A DNA stretch of 64,000 nt from Cydia pomonella (GCF_033807575.1 NC_084725.1:10947001-11011000); one strand, 5' to 3'. Shown: positions 10,309-23,339, counted from the first letter of the stretch. Translations and numbers: made by a program. Notes: a model not told the origin generated them from the letters alone.

Positions 10309-11538
10309 ACATTACATACATTGGTGGTCATTTTTAAATATATATACGTTCTCAACATTTTCCTGTCTGGATTTTGGCCCTAGATGATTTTTTTATATGA
10401 GTCAATATTACCAGCATCTGTGTCTGTACTTTTTTTTGTTAATATTCTTGTTTTTATAAGAATTAGGTTACCTTAAACAGCGCTAAAACAGCCAAATAAA
10501 TGCGCCGTAAACAGACGCCTAGCATACAAAATCGGCAACAATAAACGCAAAAATGAAAACGGTCAGACACAGATATATTTTTTTTAATTCCGTTCCCAAA
10601 ATTTCGTTACGATTGGTTAAGTTTTGGAGGAGGCAAATGTCGAGAACGAAACCTCGATCTCTGAGAATTTTACGCAGGATTCTTTGCCTGAGCTGTAGTT
10701 GTCTTTAATTTTAGGAGCCGTCCCCATCAGCGCGACGGAGATATTTACCTAAAATTGTAATATTTGAGAAGGGGTTCAGCTGATATATCCTCTTAAATTA
10801 TGATGCATTTCTTATCTACATATAATATAACATGTATTCTTGTGAAAAATAGGATATAGCAGCTCAAACAAACTCTTCCTGAAAAACTGTTAGCAAAACG
10901 GTATTTTTTTTTTCTAACATCACTTGTCATTTCTAAGGGGTGAAAATTCCGGAAAAAATCAAATGTATTTTTCGGATAGTTTACAATATATTTAATTGAC
11001 CCAGGTGATTTGAGCTGGGTGAACAGAGTCAACTACAGGATATTTTTCAGTTTTACTCAGAAAAAATAAATACGTCATACACAATGCCACTGATGAGTGA
11101 TGACAGTGTCAAAGTTAATAACATGCCAGAAACTAAGACATCCAATTTTAACCTACCTGTTTAAATTCCCAATTAAGTACATATAGAAAATCCGGTAATA
11201 TCCCAACAATACTGCCTCTACCTAGGTATTTAGTGCCGTTGCCGCAGCTTAAGCCTGTCAGGTCTTCGCACCGAGCCCAATAGGTCACGTGACGCTAATC
11301 CCTCATCTGTCCGCTACTAGGTGCTTCGAGCCTTGTCACATCTAGAGCGACAACGATGTGACAGCATTAAAGATATGTCATTGACTACAGTATCTTCCAA
11401 ACCATCGTTGGGTAGTGGAAAAGTTGGGGAATGTGAAGAAAAGTTGAACACACATGTAGTCCCAAAAATTGTCTCTTTTGTACCCGAAAAATGATACTGG
11501 GTTTTGACTCACAACATTCAAAACAGGAATCAAAGTAG
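10309..11538. other. Unassigned stretch
   Basis: AT-rich; no frame, repeat partner or inverted ends recognised. The last 150 bp may be decayed coding of the LINE that starts at 11539. Confidence 0.3.
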
Positions 11539-11944
11539 CTTTCGGGAGTACCTAGCAAAATTGTAGGCTTTTGTATCACCACAAAAAAGAAATTACCAAC
11601 AGTAAAAAATGTGTACGGTATGAGAACCAACTATTACTTGCTTCCAAAAACACTAAACAGCCTTCCGAAACATTTACAAGATTTATACCTCACCAATCCT
11701 GAATCAACTAAAGATATAAAAAAATACTTGTTATCATCTAATAACCATGAACATATTTTATAAAGGATAACATTAGAATAATATTAATGTAACATGTGTA
11801 CAATATTATAACATAACTAAATTCTTAGTGCATTAGTCCGAACTCTGGCTGTAAACAAGCCATCTTTGGCTTAGCAGTTAAGAAATAAGAAACTCTGCGA
11901 TTAATTTAATGTTTAGAACTTTAATAAAAAAAAAAAAAAATAAT
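11539..11944 (+). mobile_element. LINE C-terminal fragment with 3' UTR and poly(A)
   Basis: A frame of 74 codons (11539-11763) ends in VYGMRTNYYLLPKTLNSLPK and LTNPESTKDIKKYLLS, typical of the C-terminus of a LINE reverse transcriptase where a Tyr-rich strand precedes 'LPK.LN.LP'. About 160 bp of 3' UTR and an A tract follow (to about 11940). An in-frame stop at 11536 marks the upstream limit of the open part. Confidence 0.65.
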
Positions 11945-12275
11945 AATAAAGGAGAATGACTCGAAAACTATCGTTATCCAGTCTGAAATGTATGCGAGTG
12001 TGAAATGGGCCTTACCTCCTTTAGTCGTGGGACGCGTGGAGGTAGCAATTTGTGTTTTTTTGTTTAATAGCTTATTTTCTCGACCCTGTTTCGTTTTTTG
12101 CATGGAATGCGACAGGTGGCTTTGGTTCTAAGCAAAAACTATACAAAACTATTAATACATGTAATGTATGTTATATTTTATTTTAAAAGTAATTTAATGT
12201 ACATTTTTAATAATGAGTACACACAGGAATATGTATCTATATATTGAAATTGACATTTTACAATTAAGTATAAAT

Positions 12276-12711
12276 AAAAAACCGGACAAGAGCGAGTCGA
12301 ACTCGCCCAGCGAGGGATCCGTACTTTTTAGTACTATATATACGCTCACGCATCGGCCTCCACAGTCACCAAACCCGTTGTCTAAACAGCAATGCTTAAA
12401 TCGTCTGCAATAGACGCAAAGGCATGTGATGATGTTGTTATAGCGGAAACAGAAATACATCATCGGTGAAAATTTCAACTGTCTAGCTATCACGGTTCAC
12501 GGCCTGGGGGCATACCGCGAAAACCGAAATTCGCAAATTGCGGGGATCTATCTCCTTTACTTTTACTAAGACGTAATTAGGGTGACAAAGAAAAATGCCC
12601 GCAATTGACGAACTTCGATTTTCGCGGTTATAGCCATGGTAACAGACGGACGGACAGCGGAGTCTTAGTAATAGGGTCCCGTTTTACCCTTTGGGTACTG
12701 AACCCTAAAAA
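12276..12711. repeat. Repeat E, interrupted copy
   Basis: It begins aaaaaccggacaagagcgag and ends in 'gttttaccctttgggtactg' then aaccctaaaaa, as in the longer copy 61757-62458. A MITE is inserted at 12513-12631. No coding; class unknown, very common form in Lepidoptera. Confidence 0.65.
12513..12631. mobile_element. MITE nested in repeat E
   Basis: Inverted ends taccgcgaaaaccgaaattc and (reverse) taaccgcgaaaatcgaagtt. The same element stands alone at 17399-17516. Confidence 0.7.
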
Positions 12712-13245
12712 TCAAAGAATAATATTGTATATCTAATTATATTTTTATTGCTTAATTTGACTAGAAGACCAATATTTCAAGAATCTAAATCAATAAGTCA
12801 ATAATCATAATCATTCCAATTCTATATTATAATATTTGATTAACTAAAACGCTAAAATTATTCATAGACAAATATTTGTTTTCTAAATTATGATACAATT
12901 ATTAAAATAAAAATTTACGACGCCTCGACTATAAAGTATGTCAGTTTATTTTAAAAGTTAAAACGGAATAATTTAGATATTTTATTACTTTTAACCGTCG
13001 TCGCTTCTTTCTTAATGATCGTAGCCAATTTTAATTGACGATTAATGTATCATCGCTTAACAAATGTAAAGAAAAGATGAAAAACATGGCCGTCATAGCC
13101 CTGACACATTTCTGTAAAAGATTTCGACAGGAGGTATTTTCAACTTGTTTTACTGACGCGTTGCGTTCCTTTCATATTTTTGTGAGAAGTGACAATGGGA
13201 TTTGATAAATGTCAATGGTGTAAGCGTCATATCATAATACATTTT
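12712..13245. other. Unassigned AT-rich stretch
   Basis: Low-complexity AT-rich DNA with no supportable feature. Confidence 0.3.
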
Positions 13246-13509
13246 TGGCTCCTCTACGCGATGGGCCATCATACTGGCCTACAAAGATGGGCCAGCGTGT
13301 GGAGAGCGCAGTGGTGTCGGGTGAATTATTGCGCGGTGGGATGGCGACGGGATGGCCACTGTGTCGGTTTTTCGTCCGCACATCACAGTGGGCCAGCGAT
13401 GGCAGTAGGCATCTACGCGTGGCCCATTCCAGAACTATATCGTGTAGTTGCGTTTTAACCATCGCATGGCCTCGCTGGTCTAGCGCTGGGCCATTGTGTA
13501 GAAGAGCCA
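13246..13509. mobile_element. DNA element or MITE with inverted ends
   Basis: Left tggctcctctacgcgatggg, right (reverse) tggctcttctacacaatggc. The interior repeats gatgggcca-like motifs and is GC-richer than its surroundings, which produces long chance frames on both strands. Confidence 0.65.
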
Positions 13510-13558
13510 TTAGGTTTAATGGCATATTTTCTATTTTACTACCAATTTTCGCATCGAC

Positions 13559-13870
13559 AAGGCAGCTGAGATATTCGGCAGGCTACGTGCAAGAGTATTG
13601 AATAAGAAACATATTATGACAAAGACACAAATGACTGTTTACCAAACTTGTGTCTTGAGCATACTCGAGGACGGGTCTGAAACCTGAACGAGGTACGCTA
13701 ATCAGCAGACGTGTTATGGATGGCTTTACCACGTGATGAAGTCCTATCCCTTTTTAACACCGCGGGGTAGAAGGTGTCGGACACCGTTATATCACGTCGA
13801 ACCTAGGCCCTCAGGAACGAAGACTTGACACCTTCCACGTGCTCTGGAGTACAGAGACCTTTGAAAAAGT
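13559..13870 (+). mobile_element. LINE reverse-transcriptase thumb fragment, broken
   Basis: The frame from 13559 reads KAAEIFGRLRARVLNKKHIM, then MTVYQTCVLSILEDGSET and a stop (TGA 13685-13687), where the LINE consensus has Trp (GSETW). The stretch downstream to about 13870 looks related (RLDTFHVLW) but is frame-broken. It lies directly after the MITE 13246-13509. Confidence 0.65.
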
Positions 13871-14474
13871 TAATTCAGAAGTGGGAGATAAGCTCTTAAA
13901 ATACATGTTCTGCAAACATTCACTCGTCAGACTCTTTCCTGGTATAATATTCAAAATAAACAATTCACAAACTCACCGCAAGGTCCATAACTGTCAACAT
14001 CACGGAAGGGTTCCATAGAAAGGGTTCCGTACCTGCACGGTCGGACCCCTAATGCTAATTCCTACGGATTTGCATGCAGCTGTCAAATTTGAGTCATAAA
14101 GTGTGAAATTGCGTAACGAGTACGTAGTCTGATTGTGGGGGGACACACGGGGTGTTATTTCGGACGGGACGGCGGAGAAAAAATCTAGTATTGGCAATTA
14201 ATATTAACTAACCGCCCGTTTCGTATGCGTAGAAGTCACCTATTAATTTATTTATGTATTTATAATGTTTATTTGTGGAGTTTATAAATGTATATATTGC
14301 CTGTTCGTGATTTTTTTCTATAGAGCGAAAGTCAAAAGCTCAGGATTCGAATCGATTCAGTCCCTCGAGAAAAGCTTTAAGATGGTTAATTAAATTTATA
14401 GCAGTCGTATTGTGATCCCAAAAAGCGTTACGACTTTTTTAAAACTCCGTTTTTTTACCAACTGCACCTGAACT
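13871..14474. other. Unassigned stretch
   Basis: No feature I can support. A 65-codon minus frame (14000-14197) shows no signature. Confidence 0.3.
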
Positions 14475-15065
14475 ATAAATAATAATAATAATAATTCGTG
14501 GGTGGGACAGGATTCTCTGCCTCTGGCTTGCCTTAGCCGGCCGCCCAGAGTGGAGTCGTTAGAGCTATAAGCTCCAGGGGTGGAAGTGAAAAATTGCATA
14601 AGACACGAGTTGGCACAGTGGCTGCTCGCAGCCACTGGGTAGAAAGCGGCGTACACCTCTCGACACCCCTGAGCCGCTCACACAGGTGTTGCCCTTGAGC
14701 CATCCTAGATGTCGCTTTTTGTGGGGGCCCATCTTGTGAGGGCGAGTCACCGTCTGCCGGAAATAAGATTGAATATCGTTTTATTAGGCAGGCGTCCGGT
14801 TTTTTATCCCATAGCCCAGTATTTAGTCCATCGCTTTCACCCAATAGCCCAGTTCATTTTAGATTCCATCAACTCTCAAATAGTCCTTACACCCTGGCGG
14901 GTGCTGCCTCTGCGCGCGTCCCATGACGCGGGCAAGGGCAACATCCGCTAGGTGTACCCCTTACATTTCATTAAAGTGTCAAAAGGGCCTCTACGTGTTG
15001 GCTTCGGCTCCGCGCACGCCTCCCAAAGGTCCGGAACACCATTGTTCCGTGATGGGAAAGACATA
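14475..15065 (-). mobile_element. GC-rich dispersed element, probably a LINE 3' region
   Basis: A block clearly richer in GC than its surroundings, bounded by aataataataataat at 14479-14495, which reads as a 3' simple tail for a minus-strand element. It contains 'ccagagtggagtcgttagag' and other segments but no convincing protein homology. A SINE-B starts right at its other end (15066). The class is inferred. Confidence 0.4.
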
Positions 15066-15236
15066 CAATAATAATTCAGCCTATATACGTCCCACTGCTG
15101 GGCACAGGCCTCCTCTCATGCGCGAGAGGGCTCAGGCTATAGTTAGCTAGCCCAATGCCGATTGGGGACTTCACATACACCTTTGAATTTCTTCGCAAAT
15201 GTCTGCAGGTTTCCTCACGATGTATTCCTTCACCGT
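15066..15236 (-). mobile_element. SINE-B, 5'-truncated
   Basis: It begins aataataattcagcc on the left (the 3' tail) and ends within the core at 'ttccttcaccg'. The tRNA head is missing. Confidence 0.8.
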
Positions 15237-15572
15237 ATTATACTAACCGAACTATAAAACTAGTCATAAAACTTGTAAAGCGTCTGTCCGCTATTGAGTG
15301 CCGTGTGTTTTATCATAATAACACATCGCTTTAATGCAGGTGCGTCCGATATAATATTTAGTTAAATAAATTAACAAAATGTTTGTCATGTTTATTAAGT
15401 TTATAAACCCCATCGAAGCGTTTTACAGGTGTTATGATAGGTGAGCTTTGGTATTACATATCGACGCCATATTTTTCAGCTGTCAAACTCAGGGCATGCT
15501 CTTTTCTTAGATTTTACACATCTTAAACAATATGTGGAGACATTAAATAGCTTAAAAATAATATAGAAAAGA

Positions 15573-15804
15573 GGAAAGATACTTGGACACCTGCTACAAC
15601 ACGACGAATATATCAAGAACATAATTGAAGGGAGAGTTGAGGCAAGGAGACGGAGGGGGAGACCAAGGAGAACCTACTTAGATCAAGTAAAGGAAAAACT
15701 CAACGTCGTGTCATATCAAGCTGTCAAGGAGAAGGCAGAGGACCGACACACATGGAAATCACTCCACCGGCAAGAGTCTAACTCTTAAATATATGATGAT
15801 GATT
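15573..15804 (+). mobile_element. RTE-like LINE C-terminal fragment with (gat)n tail
   Basis: The frame to the stop at 15786-15788 reads GRKILGHLLQHDEY, then EARRRRGRPRRTYLDQVKEK and DRHTWKSLHRQESNS. This is the C-terminus of an RTE-like reverse transcriptase (GHLLRHDEF / RGRPRK / W..L class). A gatgatgat tail follows. It is 5'-truncated just upstream of 15573. Confidence 0.8.
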
Positions 15805-16805
15805 AATATTCAACATGTTTTTGCTAAACCGAACGTTGATTTCAATGAACAGACGATCCTGTTTCTAGAATATTCTCAAACGATATCACAACCGGGTCAA
15901 ATGCATTGAGTTGATAGCAGCATCCACACAACTCAAAAAAACCAGTATAAATCAGATCCCTGATTACTTGAAGTTATTACCAAACCGAAGGCCAAGTCAT
16001 ACTGGAATAGATTTTGTGCATTCAATAGCCGAATATGGAGGGGTCGCGACCCTCGCATTACTAAATGAAATGCTGCTCCGTTATTAGGCTCATTATCTGT
16101 GCATGTGCAAGTGGGCCGGGTGCATTGTTTGAGTTTAGAATTTAGCTTTGAGTGGCTACAATATTTTGATAATGACCAAAACTTTTGTAACTACTACACA
16201 GCAGCAGTTTCAAATGAAAAAAATGTAGTACAATTTTAAATAAAATGATCCAGTATCGACGGCTGAATCTTTAGCATCTGTTTTTTTTATCTTTATTTTG
16301 CCTCAAATATCGGACCAAATGGTTAAATCACGTTAACTTGACGCCAAAGACGTCCACAAATGCACGTTTACTGTTTCATATTAAGGGGATGTCAACAGTT
16401 GACTCAACACCCAATTTCGCTGAAATTGATGTCACTTAAGCAGTATTTTCAGAAAAACTATCTGTTTTGGAAAATAATATTTTATATATTTCATTAAATT
16501 TCAAAGACCGTGGCCGTACTCGATATATGAGTGGACATAATCGGCTCAATAGAAAATAATTGCAAAGATTGGACTTAAAGCCACCATTAAACGGTTCTAT
16601 ATCTTTATTTTTTGACTTATGGGTCCGCTAATGAGTAATAGGTATTACACAAATAGTCCACTTTTTTTCAATATTTTTCTTATTATTTATTCCCTTGTCC
16701 AATAACAGCGACAGTGATTACTTCATACAAGTATCTTAACATTTTAGTATTTCAGTGATAACTAAGTTTACTATGGAGTATATAAAATAGCCGTAGCGTT
16801 CAAAG
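15805..16805. other. Unassigned stretch
   Basis: No frame or repeat recognised between the RTE fragment and the inverted-repeat element at 16806. Confidence 0.3.
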
Positions 16806-17166
16806 CAGTGTTGCCAGGTGTGCGGAAGAGAATTATCGTACCTATGTCTATCAAAAAACCTGTACCACAAAAATTGCGTGCAAAATAAACTTAAATTTCC
16901 AATATAAATTGCGCAAAAATAAGTTTAATATTTGTGAATTTTTGTGACAGATCCGAACGGTTTAGTAAAAATTTCGATAATTGGTGTAGTACCCAAAAGG
17001 TGCTAATTTTAGTTTATTTATAAGGGAAAGTTTCATATTTCGCTTCAAACACTAGAATTTTTGGTTAGCATCGTCCAAGGGCTAAAATCGTACTTTTGCG
17101 TGCGATAATGCTCTTTGGAACGTACATCGTATCGGAGCCCAAATTATCGTACGCCTGGCAACACTG
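16806..17166 (+). mobile_element. DNA element with 19-bp inverted ends, copy 1
   Basis: Ends cagtgttgccaggtgtgcg and (reverse) cagtgttgccaggcgtacg. The interior has 'gtgacagatccgaacggttt' and 'ctctttggaacgtacatcgt'. A minus-strand copy is at 59721-60128. No transposase. Confidence 0.75.
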
Positions 17167-17256
17167 AGTTCCAAGGTTTAATGTGCTCCTAATTTTGCCG
17201 ATTTTTACTGAACATTGACATGCGTTCTTCGCTTGTTTTAACACATCCACAGAGTC

Positions 17257-17385
17257 GTACAGTCAGCGTCAAATACTTTTTAGCAGTCAAAGTGGCCAAA
17301 TAGTTCGGTACACCAAACTAAATATATGGTGTACCGAACTATTTGGCTACTTTGACTGCTACGAAGTATTTGACGCTGACTGTAC
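17257..17385. mobile_element. Near-perfect palindromic MITE
   Basis: Arms of about 59 bp (starting gtacagtcagcgtcaaatac on both strands) differ at about 3 positions, with a very short centre. Ends in TA suggest a Tc1/mariner-type source. Confidence 0.8.
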
Positions 17386-17398
17386 CATCCACGATGCC

Positions 17399-17516
17399 TA
17401 CCGCGAAAACCGAAATTCGCAAATTGCGGGGATTTTTCTTTTTTACTCCGATTAAGACGTAATTAGAGTGACAGAGAAAAATGCCCGCAATTGACGAACT
17501 TCGATTTTCGCGGTTA
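17399..17516. mobile_element. MITE, second copy of the 12513-12631 element
   Basis: The same inverted ends (ccgcgaaaaccgaaattc / cgattttcgcgg) and the same centre (gacgtaattagagtgaca). It lies 14 bp after the palindrome 17257-17385. Confidence 0.7.
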
Positions 17517-18906
17517 TAGCCCAGAAATATAAATGTCAAAGATGGCGGAATCTGTAGTACCTGTTCGGATCTTATCTCTGTTTCGCCTGTAAAGTGTTTG
17601 CGGAATCGGCAGCTGATCTCTTCAGGTGTCCTATTTCCCGGGGCGAGTCAGAGCTCTAGAAGTGGAGGTGTTTGTCGAATAAATGTCTTTTATTTGCTTT
17701 CTGTTCTTGGATTTGTGAAAATCTTTCTAATTTTAGATGTATTTAGGTTTATGTAGTTAATCTAATTAAGTTTTTTTTTTGTGTGAAATAAATCACCAGG
17801 ATAACAGTTTAGGTTATTAATTAAATAAATTAAAATGTAAATCATTATCACAATGCATTTGTGACTCGTGTGAATGACAAGAATCATCTCGAAAGCCAAT
17901 TCAAACTTAATACATTCTCACTCGCGCCTGTCGCGCCAATACATTGTACCTATGGACAAGTATGATATTATTTTGATGTCGAAATGTACGAATTGGCCCC
18001 CGGGTTCTAATTTTAACTTACACAGCCTCGAGAATATTCAAGGAACTCTGTGGATCTTAGGATCAAATGTCTATATGGGACTCATGGCATTTAAGCAACA
18101 CAAAGGTCAGAAATGAGAGTTAAAGTCTGACGCTCGCACTCGACGATTGAAACGCCTCTAACAAAATGATAATGTGATGTGACATGTGACGTCACTTATA
18201 TAAGTCCGTCCTAAATGTATGGAAGATCAAGGAAATTGCCATTTTGACCCTGAAATATTGCGTTTATGTGTATAGATGTCACACAATTTATTTTTCAATA
18301 AAATGTAAGGAATCGAATGGCACCATTTTTTTTTTCTATTTTTAAAAGACAAAAAAAAAAAAATGTTTTCAGACGAGCCTTGTATTTTTTTATAATCGCC
18401 ATATATTTTTTCAAATTCCACTTTTTTATAATGGAATGGCTCTATCCATTTAACTAAATTTTCTTATAATATTCAACATGTGTCAAGTACCCAATTGAAT
18501 AGGTACGTTTTTCCTATAGATATCATTTAACCTATCCCCTGTCCTCAAACTATAATATTTCCCGTCTAAGACCAAATTCGATTAGTGACGCTATTTATAG
18601 ACACTAACAGAGCGAGACCCCATTGTGTCCGGGCCGAGTCGAGCGTCGAACCGACGACCTCCCACAATCGACGGATACGGAAACGTAATTAGCTAATTAG
18701 TTTTTGGTAATAAGTTGTTTCTTAATTCAATTGGGTTTTTGATTGACAAGGAAATAAAAAGCAACTTTTGGAACAAATCAATAGTTATTTGTTTAACCGC
18801 TCGTGCTAATATTGATACCCGACTGACATGATTCAGATATAACTGATGTCAGTGTAAGTTCGAATAGGCCCAAAGGTTCGTATACGTCTTAAAACAGTGT
18901 TGAAGA
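17517..18906. other. Unassigned stretch
   Basis: Short frames only (for example 17874-18116, 80 codons) with no domain or splice context. Confidence 0.3.
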
Positions 18907-19187
18907 TATAAATAAATAAATAAATAAATATTATAGGACATTATTTTATTACACAAATTGACTAAGTCCCACAGTAAGCTCAATAAGGCTTGTGTTGAGG
19001 GTACTTAGACAACGATATATATAATATATAAATATTTATAAATACTTAAATACATAGAAAACACCCATGACTCAGGAACAAATATCCATGCTCATCACAC
19101 GAATAAATGCCTTTACCAGGATTTGAAACCGGGACCATCGGCTTCGTAGGCAGGGTCACTACCCACTAGGCCAAACTGGTCGTCAGA
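18907..19187 (-). mobile_element. SINE-C, full length
   Basis: Minus-strand copy from an (aaat)n end (left) to the tRNA head at 19120-19187. A possible 7-bp target duplication, agatata, lies at 18904-18910 and 19185-19191, overlapping the element ends. Confidence 0.8.
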
Positions 19188-19202
19188 TATAGTTCCTGTC
19201 AT

Positions 19203-19275
19203 CTTTATCAAATATAACCTTTTATTACATGAAATTACGAGTCAAGGCGCGCGTCATCGTGAATGGCACGATCTA
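19203..19275. repeat. Short dispersed repeat, copy 2
   Basis: Partner of 410-485. Confidence 0.4.
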
Positions 19276-20425
19276 TTGTGTGAACATTCCGCCAGGTGGC
19301 CAACGATGTGTTTGTTTACACTAAGTAAACCTACCACACCATAAAAACGCCTGTGAGACGTCACGCCCGAACGTTCGGGCACATTCAACGTACGGTTTTC
19401 GGCTAAGAGTATCTATCCGGTCGCCGGCACTTTTCGGAGAAGGACAGAGAAAGGTATATGCTATTTCCCTGTCACTCTTAGCAACAAGATAACAGAAAAT
19501 ATCCAGCGATATGTTAAAAGTCTTTAATCTTGTCGCTGGACAGTTTTTAGGAGACATTTTTTCCGTTTCACGGAATGTCAGAACATCGTTTTAGATACCA
19601 ATAATTTAACTTAAAAAATCCTTAACTCAAAGTTTAAGTAAAATACATATTTAAAATTGATTTTGTTCGTAGATTTGTAACTTGTATTGTGTTTTTATAA
19701 CACGAGATGTGCAATGAAGAGTATTTATGTTAATATATTTTTATGATTTTTTTAAATTAAGTCCCTGCCTATATACCTATGTGTTTTGTAATTATGTTTT
19801 AGCTTATAATTTTGTGACATATAATATGAACTATTAGGAATAAACATATGATATGATATAATTTGTTGGTGTCAGTCTTCAAACATTGGTTTCATGAAAC
19901 GGAAAAGTTGGTCTTGGCAAAAATGTCCGGGAAATGGATATTCTAACAAAATAACATTTACGGCTTCAGTTACTGTCCTATTCCTATATCTACTCTAGTT
20001 TGGCCCAGAACTGTCTCATTTCAAACATAGACAGAGGGAATCATACTGTCTTTGTCTTACGCTAGTAATAGCACCCAAAAGAAAGGGACGAGTATAATTT
20101 TCCTCCTTCTTACTGGCGGACAAGTTGTATTGTAAAGAAAGAGATCACATTACGGCAGATAGCACCTAGGTACGTCGCTGACAGCTAACAAAAAAAAACT
20201 GTTGTACGCCTAATGTGAACTCGCTCTAAGCTTGTCAGTCAGTCGGCCATGTTTACTTTCGATGCGTATGCGCCGAAAGTTAACTGAGTCATACAATGTA
20301 AATAAAAACTAGTCCACTTTCAAAACGAAAAGCGCTGGTCATGTCTAACGTACAATAGAATAACTTATTCGTGTTACTTCACCAGAAAAGAAGCCAAAAA
20401 GAAAATCATAATAAACTACTTACAC

Positions 20426-20510
20426 AAGATTGACATATTCCACGATTTAGTCGGGCACGAAGGGCAAACTGAAAGTTTTTAAAATAGTGAAAATTTTAGA
20501 AGCAGTCTGT
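20426..20510 (+). repeat. Dispersed repeat Y, copy 1
   Basis: 'aagattgacatattccacga', 'gggcaaactgaaagttttt' and 'gaaaattttagaa' match the reverse of 26978-27078. Confidence 0.55.
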
Positions 20511-21504
20511 ATTATGTATTCTACCGTATTTGATTTTTGTGTGAGGTAGTCATAAATAGTGGGTTTTAAACCTCCGTTGTGCTGTATACCTAAAGAAGAG
20601 CAGAATCTGTTCTCGTAAAAAGAACAAAAAGATTACTAAAAATGCGGCCAGGATGCTTATCATACACATACAAAAGGTTAAAAACTTTTGCTTACATAAC
20701 TAGTTTGTGCACTGAAAATAAGAAACTCTCATATTAATTATCGCAAATGATAATACGGTAAACACTTAATTGAATTCACAATAAATTGTCACCACAGAAT
20801 GGAAACAAATGAAATAAAAGCAATCAAACACAACTGTCAGAAGCATTCGATATTTAAATATGTAGCGACAATATTTCGTTTGCATAGATAGAATGGAAAT
20901 TTCGTTCGTTTATTTGAATTCGTATACACCATGACAGATAGAAATTTTATGCATGTTACAGAACCACAATTTTATTTTTGCCAGTGGATAAATTTGTAAC
21001 CAAATGTTTTAGTCGCTTTGCCTTTTATAATACAAAAATTGAACCAATCCGAGGGGACCAAGTAAGTTTGTTATACCTTGTAATTCTATAGAGCCCCGAC
21101 CTTACCTGGTTTTTTGTTCTTTTTTCAAATGCAGAGGCGTTTTTACTAATAGTAGACGATTTTGGGTTTGCGCCGTGAAATTTAGACGAAAATTATTTAC
21201 GGTTTAAAATGCTGAACCATTCCAATTTCGATTTTTACTGCTAAGTTGAATTGTGCTATTTATAATTTATTATATCTGCGGTTGGAGATGTCATAATAAG
21301 TTAATAATATCTGGAACGCATTGGAACGTACTTCGAACAGTTTTTAATTAAGTTCATTTTTATTACTGTTAGTGCAATAGCCAAGTTCATAAAAAAACGA
21401 CATTGATATTTAGGTACTTGATGTTGCCAAGGTTATTTTAATAGTGAAAAATTTAAAATTAGACGGTGACAGTACCTCGTTCCAAGTCTTCAAATTTGAG
21501 ATAA

Positions 21505-21625
21505 AAAGTATTTATTTATTTATTGAACTTTTATTGCAAAAAAAAACTTACAGTACAAAAGGCGGACTTAATTCCATAAGGCATTATGTACCAGTCAACC
21601 TTAAGGCTAAACAGAAAGATTGTGA
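21505..21625 (-). mobile_element. RTE-type LINE 3' UTR
   Basis: Minus-strand copy of the same tail family as 1740-1840 ('gcggacttaattccataagg' on the + strand), with a tttatttattta end. Confidence 0.6.
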
Positions 21626-21979
21626 GCGGTGCTACAATTATAAGTAACTAAATTTCTATTTATACCTACCTCATTTCTGTCTGTAGTCAATTTAAATTTA
21701 TATTTACCTTTAAAATTTTGAGTTTTTTCTGGCAATTTATCTATGGTATCCAATATCACTTACATGGTCTTTTGTATTCTCACCAAAACGCATTTTAGCT
21801 TAGCTCATTTGGCTGGTCATGATTTCGAAAAGCAGTCGTTTTATTTTAAGCTATAGTAACCTCAAAATAAGGTGGCTTAACCGTTAGATAAGTTTATAAA
21901 AAGTTGGTGACCAGAGATGTTAACGAGCAATTTTTTTTATCCCATTTTCGGTTAGATTTACTGACTGATAGCGACCTTT

Positions 21980-22052
21980 AGTTTTTTACACTACGGGGTG
22001 GTTTTTGGGGGTAAAAAACACCCCCAAAAACCGTCCAGTAGTGTAAAAAACT
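21980..22052. repeat. Short foldback
   Basis: Arms 'agttttttacacta' ... 'gtttttgggggt' pair with 'acccccaaaaac' ... 'tagtgtaaaaaact' around a short loop, with a small mismatch region. Confidence 0.65.
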
Positions 22053-22119
22053 GAGACAACAGACGGTTGAGTTTCGTTGTCAACCATGACATTAACCATG
22101 CTTAAACATAACACATAAA

Positions 22120-22245
22120 ATTATTTTTATTTCTATGTTATACACTAACACTAGTTTCTATGTTTCTTTATATATTTTTATGTACATTACTAACAAAATA
22201 TGGATCCTTGGTCTGAAATAAAGATTATAATTTAATTTAATAATA
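22120..22245 (+). mobile_element. LINE 3' tail related to the 40-kb element
   Basis: 'tacactaacactagtttcta' ... 'tctgaaataaagattataat' followed by taatttaat repeats, resembling the 3' end of the LINE at 40.2-41.0 kb. Homology is judged by eye and is weak. Confidence 0.35.
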
Positions 22246-23339
22246 ATTTAATTTTAATTTAAACAAAGATATGTGGTCGTAGTTACGTGGATACGTCATC
22301 AAACTAACGAAGAATGTGTATATCCTTATGTAAATTATGTTTCTTATTACTATTAGGGACAATATTATTTTAAAATTACTTAACAAATATAACTTTACTA
22401 TTTTTTCTTTGCTATGAATTATGTAAATTAAAAATATTGAGTAAACTCGACCAATTTCATACAAAACAAAATTAACGCAGGAAAAATATTGTATGATTCG
22501 GAAAATATTATTTTTTCGCGAATATTCGTAGAAAATCAGAGCGCATAATTTTACCATACCTTAGTGTAAGCTCAATCAAGTGAACAAAATGTAATTCATG
22601 CTGATTCGCATACAAGCATAAAGCAGGTAGGTTTACTGTTTATTAATTTAAAAAGCTTAAGTATTATCAAAGTGTTTTTATGCTACACAATGTCATGACC
22701 AATTTATCTGATATCAATTTCACAACCCCATTAAAACATTTAAAGATCACGGCTACATTAAGAAACGTAGTGTGGCCCGTCTATGTTCATAGTTATATTC
22801 TAAAAGGTAGTACGAGTTTCAAATATCAATGCTCTTACGACATTATGGTACTGGCACAAAGCTAAGATGAAAGATAAGACGTATAATTGAAATCGTACGT
22901 ACCGCAAGTTAATCATATAAAATCGAACACCTAATAAAGATAAAGATTTGCCAGGAGTTAATTTACTTCGTGGCTTTTTTGCTTATCGATTATCGGATAT
23001 CTATTGAAGAACTTATAAAGATTTAATTAATTTTACTCTTATTCAAGTCGATTTTCTGGCGATTATTTTGTACAGTATCGATTCTGAAGAAACTTTCATA
23101 TTTTTGGTACTTAAAATTTATCAAAATCCTGAAATTGGTATTATAGACACTCGGTAGTGTAGCAAGCCAAGTCGCAAAAAACTGGCGGTGCACCAGCCAT
23201 ATTTATAGTTATTGTTTATCATGTGTGGAGTTTAAAGACAAATTTGTTTTTACAAAGCTTAAACCACGGATGAAACTTGATCCCTATCCCCACACAAAAG
23301 CGTTAATTGAAGATTGTACCAAACTTCGATATTTACTAC

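Larger units (their letters stand above)
19276..23339. other. Mostly unassigned AT-rich region
   Basis: Outside the repeats listed, 19690-19860 has the look of a decayed LINE 3' end (caatgaagagtatt ... aataaacat), without proof. 20511-21504 and 22250-23340 show nothing supportable. Confidence 0.3.

Noticed and set aside
13189..13601. Overlapping frames of 89-118 codons on both strands
   Set aside because: They sit in the inverted-repeat element 13246-13509, whose GC-rich, motif-repeating interior lacks stops by composition.
14396..15150. Several frames of 60-103 codons on both strands
   Set aside because: They fall in a GC-rich dispersed repeat; no domain or splice context.
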